64,000 nt of DNA from an uncultured Opitutaceae bacterium. GTDB taxonomy: Bacteria > Verrucomicrobiota > Verrucomicrobiia > Opitutales > Opitutaceae. Positions within the stretch are counted from its first letter, which is position 1. Each line of letters opens with the position of its first letter. A model generated the notes under the pieces. It had not been told where the DNA came from and searched no databases. It was given only the letters and a program-made list of their open reading frames with translations. The stretch lies in assembly GCA_903890485.1 (NCBI GenBank), contig CAITBM010000006.1, forward strand, positions 75,901 to 139,900, read 5' to 3'. The position numbers were made by a program, and so were the translations under genes. Of this stretch, positions 1 to 8,269 are shown one piece after another.

Positions 1-2208
1 CACCGATCCCTCCAGCAGGGCATCCACGGCGTCGGTCACCGAGGAGGGATCCATGCCCTCGGTCGCCGCCTTCGACGGATCGACCACTATCGTGAGGGCG
101 TCTCCCGCCAGCACGATGCCCGAACGGACGTCGACGACCCCCTTGATGTGCCCCACCGCGTCCACAACACTCTTGGAGGCCGAAGCGAGCGTGTCCCCGT
201 TGTCGGCAAAGAGCTTGATCTCGATCGGCTGGGGAACGGCTGTCAGGTCGCCGATGAGGTCCTCCATGAGCTGCGCCATCTCGACGTCAAGACCCGGAAC
301 GTTCTTCTCAATTCGGCCCCGAACCTCATCGATAACGTCGTCGATGGGACGTCGAGGCTGGCCTTTCAGGCGCACGAAGAAATCCCCCTCGTTCGCCTCG
401 GTGATTCCTCCTCCCAACTGCGCCCCCGTCCTGCGGGAATAGGTCTGAACTTCCGGGGTGCTTTGGAGGATCACCTCGACCTGCCGGAGAAGCCGGTCGG
501 TCTCCGTGAGCGACGTTCCCGCGGCCGCACGGTAGTCGAGGATGAACCCGCCCTCGTCCATGGACGGCATGAAGCCGGAGCCAACATTCTTGTAGCCGAT
601 CCAGGCCACAATGAGGAGCGGGACTATCCCCAGAAGCACAAGGACCGGCCGGGCCAGCAGGCCTCGCATTAGCCGGGTGTAGAAGCCGTGCACCGCTTCA
701 GTCGCCCTACCCCCTTCTCTCTGGTTGGCGTCGCGCTCGTCCAGGAAATGGTCGGCCATGATCGGAACGGCAAGCCAGGCGACCAGGAACGAGACTACCA
801 GGCTTGCCGCCATGGTCATTGAGAGCGCCTTGAAGAAGGCCCCGGTGACACCCGAGAGAAACGCGAGGGGGGCGAAGATAATGACCGTGGAGAGCGAAGA
901 GGCGACCAGCGGCCGCGTGAATTCCGCAGCAGCCGACCAGACAAGGCCCGCGTGGCTGCCGCCGTGTCCCCTAAGCCTGCGGATCACGTGCTCCACCATG
1001 ACGATTGCGTCGTCGATGATCAGCCCAACCGCCGCGGCCATGCCGCCCAGCGTCATGATGTTGAAACTGCTGTGGATCAGCTTGAGGAGAAGCACCGTCG
1101 CCGCGAGGACGGCGGGCACGCACACCATCGCGATCAGGGTCACCTTGCCGTTCCTCAGGAATACAAGGAGCACCCCGCCGGCAAGGAAGATGCCCACCAG
1201 GACGGCGTCGCGCACGCTGCCCGCGGCGCCGAGGATCAACTCGCTCTGGTCGTACCAATTTGCAACCTTCAGGCCCGGGGGCAGGTGGGCCGCGTAGCCC
1301 ATCATCTTTCCGCGCACATCGCGCGCAATCTGGACCGTGTTCCCGTCCGGCTGCTGGAAGACCTCCATGATCACCGCGTCCTGCCCGTCGGCCGTCACCC
1401 GCGTCCATTGCGGCGCGGTGGCCAGCACAACCTGCGCAATGTCGGAGACCCGAAGGATGCCGGTCGAGCCCTTTTGCAGCACGGTGTTCCCGATCGAGTC
1501 GATATCCGCCAGGCGGTTGTCGACAATCGCCAGGTAGAGCTTGTCGTGGTCCTCCAGGCGGCCGACCGCGTTGATCGTGTTGGAGTTGGAAAGCGCCTTG
1601 CTGACGTCGGCCAGCGCAAGGCCGTGGGCCTCCAGGCGCGTCGGGTCGATCAGGACGTGGTATTCGGCCTCAAGCCCTCCCTGCACGGCGATCTTCGCGA
1701 CCCCGGGGACCGTGGAGAGAAGCGGCCTAAGTTGGTAGAAGGCAATATCACGCAGCCGAACCGGTGAGAGATGGTCGGACGTGAGGCTGTAGGCGAGGCT
1801 CGGGAATACCGTCGGATCCATCCGGCGCACCTCGAAGGTCGTCCCCGGGGGAAGCGAGCCCAGCACCCGGTTGATGGCCGACTCCACCTGGAGCATCGCG
1901 GCCACCATGTCGGCGCCCCAGTCAAAATTGACCGAGACGTCGCAGGACCCGCGGCTGGTCGTCGAGCGGATGCTCCTTAGCCCCGGGACCGAACGAACCG
2001 CCTCCTCGATGGGAACAGTGACCTCGATCGCCATCCGCTCGGCAGGCCGGTCGCCTGCGTCCAGATTGATGACAATCCTCGGGAAATCGGCGCGGGGAAA
2101 AAGCGCCACGGGGAGCGACACCGACGCCAAGATCCCGCCCAGGACCATCATGCCCAGGAGCCAGAGCACCGAGGTCCGGTGGGCCTGCATCCAAGCGGTC
2201 AGGTTCAC
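1..2208 (-). CDS. RND efflux permease (AcrB-type), C-terminus cut by window edge
   Basis: Inner-membrane proton-driven pump of a tripartite efflux system. The visible 736 residues cover the N-terminal membrane helix, the first porter half, the TM4 segment with the Asp pair in GLIIDDAIVMVEH that carries the proton relay in this family, the following helices and the start of the second periplasmic half. Full family members are about 1030 residues, so roughly 300 residues lie beyond position 1. The start is a GTG at 2208 that overlaps the TGA of the upstream adaptor gene (GTGA), indicating translational coupling. It is the last visible gene of an outer-membrane factor, adaptor, permease operon. 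The sequence does not tell whether the substrate is a drug or a metal. Confidence 0.93.
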   Translation of the reverse strand, partial: MNLTAWMQAHRTSVLWLLGMMVLGGILASVSLPVALFPRADFPRIVINLDAGDRPAERMAIEVTVPIEEAVRSVPGLRSIRSTTSRGSCDVSVNFDWGADMVAAMLQVESAINRVLGSLPPGTTFEVRRMDPTVFPSLAYSLTSDHLSPVRLRDIAFYQLRPLLSTVPGVAKIAVQGGLEAEYHVLIDPTRLEAHGLALADVSKALSNSNTINAVGRLEDHDKLYLAIVDNRLADIDSIGNTVLQKGSTGILRVSDIAQVVLATAPQWTRVTADGQDAVIMEVFQQPDGNTVQIARDVRGKMMGYAAHLPPGLKVANWYDQSELILGAAGSVRDAVLVGIFLAGGVLLVFLRNGKVTLIAMVCVPAVLAATVLLLKLIHSSFNIMTLGGMAAAVGLIIDDAIVMVEHVIRRLRGHGGSHAGLVWSAAAEFTRPLVASSLSTVIIFAPLAFLSGVTGAFFKALSMTMAASLVVSFLVAWLAVPIMADHFLDERDANQREGGRATEAVHGFYTRLMRGLLARPVLVLLGIVPLLIVAWIGYKNVGSGFMPSMDEGGFILDYRAAAGTSLTETDRLLRQVEVILQSTPEVQTYSRRTGAQLGGGITEANEGDFFVRLKGQPRRPIDDVIDEVRGRIEKNVPGLDVEMAQLMEDLIGDLTAVPQPIEIKLFADNGDTLASASKSVVDAVGHIKGVVDVRSGIVLAGDALTIVVDPSKAATEGMDPSSVTDAVDALLEGSV

Positions 2209-3311
2209 GGCTTCTTCTCCGCGGCGGGCTTCGCCTGGTCCCCGGCGGAATTCGACTCGGAGCCGGGAAGGGCGACCGCCATCCCATCCTCAAGCTCGTA
2301 GTTGCCGACGACGACGACGGGGTCCCCGGGTTTAAGGTCCTTGCCGGATACCTCGACGTTCGAGTCCGAGGTGATACCCACCTCGACCACGTGCTTCACC
2401 GCCTTGCCGTCCTTCACCGTGTACAGCGTCTGGCCATCATCCCCCGGAAGCACGGCGACGCGGGGCGCCACAAGGGCCGTCTTCTCGTCAACATGAACCG
2501 AGGCCCGGACATGCTCTCCGGAAAGCCAGCCACTCCCTGCTGGCAGGGTGACGCGCACGTCCACCGTGCCAGAAACCGGGTCGACGGCGGCACCCACCTG
2601 GCGGACGATACCCGTGGCCTCGGCCGCCTCCGGCCGATTGGCGGCCGAGAGACCGACCCGCTGGCCCACCCGGACCCGGGAGACGTCGGCAGGTTCGACC
2701 CCGAGATGGGCCTCCAGGCGGGAGATTCCGGCAACTGAAAGGAGCGAGGTTCCCGCGGTAAAGACCTGTCCGGTCTGGGCATCGATCTTGGTCACAATGC
2801 CTGCCTCGGAGGCCAGGATTCGCCCGTCGCCCGATTGCCCACGCGCCTCCATGCTTGCGAGCCGGGCGCGCGCGTCGTCATCGGCCTGCTGGGCTGATAG
2901 GAGCTCCTGGCTGGTGGCGAGCCTTAGGTCGAAGCGTTGGCGGGTTGCCTGAAGGGCCTGCTCGGCGAGCCTGGCAGCGCTCCGGGCCGAGGTCACCGCG
3001 AGCTGGGCGTCCGGGCTTCCCGCAACCTCGAGAAGGAGGTCATCCTTGCTGACGCTCGCACCCTGGGACACGGCCACGCGGGTCACCACCGCATCGTAGC
3101 CCAAGGCCACGCTGCGCGCACCGGATGGCGACGACTCGATGGTGCCAAACGCCAGGACGGAATCGACGATCTTCGCCATCTTGAGCGGCACCACCTGAAC
3201 CTGCGCCACGGGTTTCTGTTCGGCGTCGGCCGACTCGTTGTCGGTCCGGACAAGGAGCCAGAGCCCCAGGCCGGCCGCGACCACCGCCAGTACGAGGAGG
3301 AGTTTTTTCAT
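2205..3311 (-). CDS. RND efflux membrane-fusion (periplasmic adaptor) protein, HlyD/AcrA type
   Basis: A 368-residue adaptor that joins the inner-membrane pump to the outer-membrane channel. It has an N-terminal hydrophobic anchor (about residues 3-21), a first lipoyl/barrel segment, an alpha-helical hairpin rich in Ala, Gln and Arg (about residues 100-155), the returning lipoyl half (SEAGIVTKIDAQTGQVFTAG) and beta-barrel and membrane-proximal domains. There is no Cys lipobox, so it is probably anchored by the uncleaved helix. The C-terminus is a low-complexity tail rich in Ala, Lys and Pro. Its ATG overlaps the TGA of the outer-membrane factor gene and its TGA overlaps the GTG of the pump gene, so all three should be co-translated. 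Confidence 0.92.
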   Translation of the reverse strand: MKKLLLVLAVVAAGLGLWLLVRTDNESADAEQKPVAQVQVVPLKMAKIVDSVLAFGTIESSPSGARSVALGYDAVVTRVAVSQGASVSKDDLLLEVAGSPDAQLAVTSARSAARLAEQALQATRQRFDLRLATSQELLSAQQADDDARARLASMEARGQSGDGRILASEAGIVTKIDAQTGQVFTAGTSLLSVAGISRLEAHLGVEPADVSRVRVGQRVGLSAANRPEAAEATGIVRQVGAAVDPVSGTVDVRVTLPAGSGWLSGEHVRASVHVDEKTALVAPRVAVLPGDDGQTLYTVKDGKAVKHVVEVGITSDSNVEVSGKDLKPGDPVVVVGNYELEDGMAVALPGSESNSAGDQAKPAAEKKP

Positions 3312-4726
3312 AGGGAGCCCGGCTGGGCGTGCGAGTTAAGGGAGGAACGGCCCGTGGCGATTTCAAGGGCCACCCCGAGCTCAGCCAGTTGCTGCTCGAG
3401 GCGGTCCTGCTCCATCAGGCGGGCCGCGAGTGCGGCCTTGGCGTCTCGGTAGGCGAGCTCGTCGGTGTTGCGGGAACGCTGGGCGGCCTCGTTCGCCGCA
3501 ACCAAGCGCATAAGGTCCGGGAGGGACTCCCGAACGGTTCCCAGCTGAGCGCGGACAAGCGCCAGGCTTTGGATAGCCTGGCCGACCTGGGACCGAGCCT
3601 CGGCGACACGAGCCACGTACTCGTCAAAAAGCTGCTGGCGTGTCGCTTTTCCCAGCGCGATTTGCCCCTGGTTCCGGTCAAAGAGCGGAAGATCCACCGT
3701 GACGCCCACTCCCCGGGTGTTGATCGGCGTCGTGTCGTTCATCTTGTTCACGCTCAGGCCGATTTTAGGAAATTGGGCGAGGACCGCCGCCCTAAGCGTG
3801 GATTCCTGGCTCTGGTACCCCAGGCGAAGGGCGACCAGATCAAGGCGCCTGGTCTCTAGGCCTTCGGTTAGCAGCGTTGCGCTAAGGGGCGATTCCCCAG
3901 CAGGAGCGGGCTCCGGAGCCTTGAGGGGAACCTCGTCTGCCGCGCGCATCCCGAGCGACAGATTGAGCGCAGCCTGCTCCGTCGACAGCTGCTGCTCCAG
4001 GTCGAATCGCGTGTTCTGGGCAGCCGCCCAGCTGTCCGTCGCCGCCGTAAGGTCCGTGGTCGTCCGAAGGCCGAGTGACGCCGCCTTGCGCATCATGCCC
4101 GCAGTGTCGGCCAGCAGGCCCTCGACGGACTTGGCAAGGGGCAGGCGGCGCTTGAGCGAGAGGATGCGGTAGGCGCGGAGGCGTGCGTCCTGGGCCGTCT
4201 GCCATTCCTGCCAGGCCACGGTCAAGTCCACGGCACCCGCGCCGGCTTTCGCCGCGCGCACCTGGTCGTGGTGGGTGAGGAGCGAGGCCACCTCCCAGGA
4301 CAATCCAAGGGATTTCGCCGCGACGACGGCCGGGTCGTAGGTTCCGCGGGGCTTGTCCACGGAATAGCCGAGCTGCGGATTGGGCAGGATGCCCGCCTGG
4401 AGGATCTGGGCCTCCGCAACGCCGCGCTGGTCCCTCAGGGCCCGAAGATCCGGACTCACCACCACCACCATCACGGCCACTTCCTCCGGGGTGAACCCGC
4501 CCCTTCCGTCGATGACGATCGGGGCCAAGAGGGGGTGCTTCAACTGGGACGCAGCGACCTTTACCGAGTCCAGGGGCTCCGGCTCCAGGGCCCGATTTAC
4601 CGATGCGCCGTCGATGGGATTGGCCTCGTAGGTCGAGCACCCTCCGAGAGCCAACGCCAGCACCACAAGCGCGGGAAGCGCCCGGGATACACCGGACGCC
4701 GGAGCCTTGGGGTGGGTAGACAGCAT
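3308..4726 (-). CDS. TolC-family outer-membrane efflux lipoprotein
   Basis: A 472-residue outer-membrane factor, the exit duct of the RND system. The N-terminus is a lipoprotein signal ending in the lipobox LALGGC, so it is predicted to be acylated, as in the CusC/OprM branch. The rest is the duplicated helical-barrel pattern of the family: long Ala/Leu/Gln-rich helices separated by short strands, with repeats beginning near residues 90 and 300. It is the first gene of the operon, with a 4-bp overlap (ATGA) into the adaptor gene. The 69-bp gap upstream is the only place for the operon promoter. Confidence 0.92.
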   Translation of the reverse strand: MLSTHPKAPASGVSRALPALVVLALALGGCSTYEANPIDGASVNRALEPEPLDSVKVAASQLKHPLLAPIVIDGRGGFTPEEVAVMVVVVSPDLRALRDQRGVAEAQILQAGILPNPQLGYSVDKPRGTYDPAVVAAKSLGLSWEVASLLTHHDQVRAAKAGAGAVDLTVAWQEWQTAQDARLRAYRILSLKRRLPLAKSVEGLLADTAGMMRKAASLGLRTTTDLTAATDSWAAAQNTRFDLEQQLSTEQAALNLSLGMRAADEVPLKAPEPAPAGESPLSATLLTEGLETRRLDLVALRLGYQSQESTLRAAVLAQFPKIGLSVNKMNDTTPINTRGVGVTVDLPLFDRNQGQIALGKATRQQLFDEYVARVAEARSQVGQAIQSLALVRAQLGTVRESLPDLMRLVAANEAAQRSRNTDELAYRDAKAALAARLMEQDRLEQQLAELGVALEIATGRSSLNSHAQPGSL

Positions 4727-4795
4727 GGAATGGTTGTAGCGAATCTGGCTAAATTTTACCTGAATTTACAAGGCAGGGAGCGTCCCATTTTCGCT
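4727..4795 (-). promoter_or_regulatory. AT-rich leader upstream of the RND efflux operon
   Basis: This 69-bp gap between the hydrolase stop and the outer-membrane-factor start is markedly AT-richer than its surroundings and contains TAAAATTTAG on the minus strand. It is the natural location of the efflux-operon promoter. No well-spaced -35/-10 pair and no convincing operator palindrome stand out, so the call rests on position and composition. Confidence 0.35.
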
Positions 4796-6307
4796 TCAGG
4801 GCTGCGCTTTCCCCGCGAGCACCAAGTCCTTGGCCCCATTGAAAGCGACGGTCATGTGAATCGTCATCTCGACCTCGTCCGCTGCGAACTTGAGCCGGTA
4901 CGTGGCAATGAAAGGGGTCTGATACTTGCAAAGGACTGCGGTGAAGGTGTTCTCGCTTGACCACGCCCCGCTTGACGCGACGGCGAATTCCTCTTCAAGG
5001 CCATCCTTGAAAACGCCCTTGGTCCATGTGCCGCTCCCGCACGTTACGCGTTGGTCGGAGCCCAAGATCCGGACCGTCACTGTCGCCGGCCCACCGCCCC
5101 TGCCCGACTCGTAGGTGACGGACTCCATGTTGCGGGAATTGGGAGGAAACGCGTAGCGCTTTCCGGAGACATGCGCCTCGGCCGGTGAGCTTGCGGGACC
5201 CGCCAGTGCGGGAAGCTTCAGGCTGGCCAGCTTCTCCGAAAGGGCTTTGTCCCCCTCGGGATCGGCGGGAAGCGTCGCCCCGCCAAACGCAGGCAGGATG
5301 GTATCCCAGACGGCATTCATTTCGCCCTGCATGTCGCCGGTGCCCGCCGTCACGGCCAGCACCGCATCGTACTCGGGCATCACGATGCAAAGCTGCCCGA
5401 ACGCCCCGTCGCCCCGGTAGAATCCATGCCGGCACCGCCAGAACTGGTAGCCGTAGCCCTGATCCCAGTCGCTGTCCGGATTGCTCCCGTTTGAGGTCTG
5501 AAGGGACGTGGCTTCCTGGATCCAGGACTCGGGCACGAGCTGGGCCCCCTTCCATTTTCCCTTCTGCAGGTAGAGCTGTCCGAAGCGGGCGATGTCCTCG
5601 GTGCGGACGTGGAGCCCGAAGCCCCCGAGGGATATGCCCTGCGCGCTCGCCTCCCATGTGGGATTCGCGATCCCTAGGGGGTCGAAGAGCCGCGGCTTCA
5701 GGTATTCAAGGACCGTCTGGCCGGTCACTTTCTGCACGATGGCAGAGAGCATGTAGGTCGCCTCGGTGTTATAGGCAAAGTGGGTGCCGGGCTTGTAGGT
5801 GACCGGCAGCGCGAGGAAAACTTTCACGAGGTCCTGGTCCGTGCGGAAGGGAAACGGGTCGATGTTCTCCAAGGTCTGCCCGGTTTGCATCCGCAGCAGG
5901 TCCTTAACCCGCATCGCCGCCAGGTTCTTGCTCGGCTCCGCGGGCGCAGACTCGGGGAAGAACTTGAGAACGGGATCCGTGAGGCTCAGCTTGCCCTCCG
6001 AGATCGCCAGGCCCACGGCCGTGGAGGTGAAGCTCTTGCTGAGCGAGAACAGCACGTGGGGCTCCTCGGCGGCGTAGGGAGCCCACCAGCCCTCGGCAAC
6101 GACCTTGCCGTGCCGCATGAGGACAAAGCTGTGGAGCGCGTCCACCTTCTTCTCCGCGGTGTTCACGAACGCGAGGAGGGCCCGAGAGGATACGCCCTGC
6201 TCCTCGGGCACGCTCCGCTCTAAACCTGCGCCCGGATCCGGAGCCGCGGCCCCTATCGCACCGGGAAAACACAGGCACAGGGCCGCCAGGAGTCTTGTGG
6301 GGTTCAT
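4796..6307 (-). CDS. Exported serine hydrolase, beta-lactamase (class C / family VIII esterase) fold
   Basis: A 503-residue protein with a Sec signal peptide (residues 1 to about 20, ending in GAIGAAA) and a beta-lactamase-type catalytic domain. The SxxK motif is Ser88-Leu-Ser-Lys91 within FSLSKSFTSTAVG, and the Tyr of the second motif lies in HFAYNTEATYML. Such proteins are D-aminopeptidases, esterases or penicillin-binding-protein-like enzymes; the substrate cannot be read from sequence. About 130 residues follow the catalytic domain and look like a beta-rich accessory domain. The ATG at 6307 was chosen because the signal peptide begins there; the frame is open further upstream, but that extension has no signal-like character. 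Confidence 0.88.
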   Translation of the reverse strand: MNPTRLLAALCLCFPGAIGAAAPDPGAGLERSVPEEQGVSSRALLAFVNTAEKKVDALHSFVLMRHGKVVAEGWWAPYAAEEPHVLFSLSKSFTSTAVGLAISEGKLSLTDPVLKFFPESAPAEPSKNLAAMRVKDLLRMQTGQTLENIDPFPFRTDQDLVKVFLALPVTYKPGTHFAYNTEATYMLSAIVQKVTGQTVLEYLKPRLFDPLGIANPTWEASAQGISLGGFGLHVRTEDIARFGQLYLQKGKWKGAQLVPESWIQEATSLQTSNGSNPDSDWDQGYGYQFWRCRHGFYRGDGAFGQLCIVMPEYDAVLAVTAGTGDMQGEMNAVWDTILPAFGGATLPADPEGDKALSEKLASLKLPALAGPASSPAEAHVSGKRYAFPPNSRNMESVTYESGRGGGPATVTVRILGSDQRVTCGSGTWTKGVFKDGLEEEFAVASSGAWSSENTFTAVLCKYQTPFIATYRLKFAADEVEMTIHMTVAFNGAKDLVLAGKAQP

Positions 6308-6436
6308 GGGTAAATCACAACAAGGGGCTGGACCCCGGGCGACTCCTTTAATCGGGCACCCTCCCCCAATGGGAGGCCGCGCCGAGAAGTCGTGCCTGTA
6401 CAACCCCGGGACGCGCACCCATCGTTGGAGACAGCT

Positions 6437-8269
6437 ATGGGCCTTGCTCCGGACCCCCTTCGGCATTCCCCGCCCGCACCCCAGGCCGCGGGCGCGAGGG
6501 CCCTCCTCGGAGAGCCGCTGCTCTGGATTGGGGCACTCGGCCTTGTCCTGCTGTGCGCCGCCGTGTTCGGCCGCGCACTCGGCTTCACGCTCCTTGGCTT
6601 TGACGACGACATCAATATCTCGCTCAACCCGAACCTGGGTGCCCCGAGCGCGGCGCGCCTGGTCTGGGCCTTTTCGGACTGGAGCTACCTGCGGCGCTAC
6701 GTGCCCCTCGGATGGATCACCCTATTTGGGGTCAACGGGGCCTGTGGCCTTTCGCCCGTGGGCTACCACGCCACCTCTCTGGTCCTTCATGCGCTGAACG
6801 CCCTGGTGGTCTTTTGGATCATCGCCCGCGTGCTTCCCCTCGCCCTGCCCTCCGCCGGGCGCACGCGCATCGTCTATGCCGCCTGGATAGGCGCGGCGTG
6901 GTGGGCCGCGCATCCCCTGCGCGTCGAGCTCGCCGCATGGGCCTCGGGCATCCTGAATCTCCAGGGGGATTTCTTTCTTCTCTTGTCGTTTGCCGCCGCC
7001 GTCGAGGGCGTTCGCGGTGGGCCTTCTTCCTCCCGACGAACCTATGACGCACTTGGACTTTTGGCCTACGGACTCTCCCTCCTGAGCTACCCGACCGGCC
7101 TCGGCTTCCTCGGGGCGCTGGTAGCCCTCGATGCCTACCCCCGGAGCAAGGAACTTTCCTCGTGGAGGACATGGGCCGCGCTCCTCGCCCGGCGCGGCCC
7201 GTGGCTCGTTCTGGGCGCAGCCGGCGCAGGCCTCGCCCTTTTCGCCCAGGGCACGGCCACCGGGATCTGGAAGACGGCGCTTGCGCCCGAACTGGGCTTG
7301 GCGGCCCGCCTCGTCCAAGTCGTCGGATCGCTGGGATTCGCTTTGGAGAAGGTCGCCGTGCCGGCAGGCCTCTCCCCCATTTACGACACCTTCGTCGACT
7401 TTCATCCCAGCACGTTTGCCCTGGCCGCGACCCTCGCGGCGATCTTTCTGGCCCTCTTTGGCTTGTGGGCCCTGGCTCGGGCAAAAAAATGGGGGGCCCT
7501 TTGCCTTTGCCTCGGGTTCCTCTCGCTCATCGTCCCGTACCTGGGGTGGGATGCGACTCTTCATAGTCCAAGCGACCGCTACAGCTACCTGCCCTCCGTC
7601 GCCGCAGCCATCGGCGTGGGCTACGCCGCGGGGATTTGCGGCACCGCACTTCTCCTATCGGCGCTCGCCGGTATCACGGCCCTGGGTGCCGCAAGCGCCA
7701 GCCTTACCGAGGCCTGGCGGGACGACTTTAGCCTCCTTGGCCGAGTCGAGCTCCTAACCACGCAACCAGGCGCCCGCGCCGAGATCCAGCTGCGCATCGG
7801 GAAGGCGTATTTTGAGCGAGGCAACTACGACGCCGCGGAGCAGGCCTCGCGGGGCGCGATGAGGCTCATGGGGCTCCCGGCAAGCGCCGAGCCCCTCTAC
7901 GGAAAGAGCGCCTCGCGGGACTACGCCGAGGGCGCCCCCTTGGCCCTCGCCCACAACGGCATCGGGGTCGCGATGGCCCGGGCCGGGGACTGGCATGCGG
8001 CTGAAAACCATTTCCGGTGCGCGCTGGACGTGTCCCCCTCCTTTGCGAGGGCGAATCTCAACCTCGCCCTACTGCTTTCGGGCAGGGGCGAAACCGCCGA
8101 GCCACTCCACTGCTACCTGAGGGCCGAACGGGACCCGGCCGGGGCGCTCGACCCCCGGTCGGCCTCGGCACTCCTGCGCCGGCTGGCCGACGCCTACGGC
8201 TCGGCAGGGCGTTCAAGGTTGGCGCTCGCGCTCCAGGAAAGGGCTGCCCGGCTCAGCGGGGGCGACTAG
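6437..8269 (+). CDS. Polytopic membrane protein with C-terminal TPR-like repeats (TMTC/PMT-like)
   Basis: A 610-residue protein with a first helix at about residues 24-45, an extracytoplasmic acidic loop (LLGFDDDINISLNPNL) resembling the first loop of TMTC and protein O-mannosyltransferase-type GT-C glycosyltransferases, about ten hydrophobic segments up to residue 450, and a C-terminal soluble part with tetratricopeptide-like repeats (residues about 470-605, e.g. ALAHNGIGVAMARAGDWHAAENHF). A role in cell-surface glycosylation is inferred from this architecture. The ATG at 6437 has GGAG seven bases upstream, favouring it over an in-frame start at 6392. Its last 17 bp overlap the end of the convergent gene. 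Confidence 0.72.
   Translation: MGLAPDPLRHSPPAPQAAGARALLGEPLLWIGALGLVLLCAAVFGRALGFTLLGFDDDINISLNPNLGAPSAARLVWAFSDWSYLRRYVPLGWITLFGVNGACGLSPVGYHATSLVLHALNALVVFWIIARVLPLALPSAGRTRIVYAAWIGAAWWAAHPLRVELAAWASGILNLQGDFFLLLSFAAAVEGVRGGPSSSRRTYDALGLLAYGLSLLSYPTGLGFLGALVALDAYPRSKELSSWRTWAALLARRGPWLVLGAAGAGLALFAQGTATGIWKTALAPELGLAARLVQVVGSLGFALEKVAVPAGLSPIYDTFVDFHPSTFALAATLAAIFLALFGLWALARAKKWGALCLCLGFLSLIVPYLGWDATLHSPSDRYSYLPSVAAAIGVGYAAGICGTALLLSALAGITALGAASASLTEAWRDDFSLLGRVELLTTQPGARAEIQLRIGKAYFERGNYDAAEQASRGAMRLMGLPASAEPLYGKSASRDYAEGAPLALAHNGIGVAMARAGDWHAAENHFRCALDVSPSFARANLNLALLLSGRGETAEPLHCYLRAERDPAGALDPRSASALLRRLADAYGSAGRSRLALALQERAARLSGGD

Noticed and set aside
4441-4490. His-rich run in a plus-strand frame (HHHHHHGH)
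   Set aside because: It arises from repeated CCACCACC on the antisense strand of the outer-membrane factor gene (Val-rich segment) and is not a metal-binding protein.
6359-6376. Small hairpin CCTCCC/GGGAGG between the serine hydrolase and the TPR membrane gene
   Set aside because: Six base pairs with no T run in a GC-rich region is not beyond chance.
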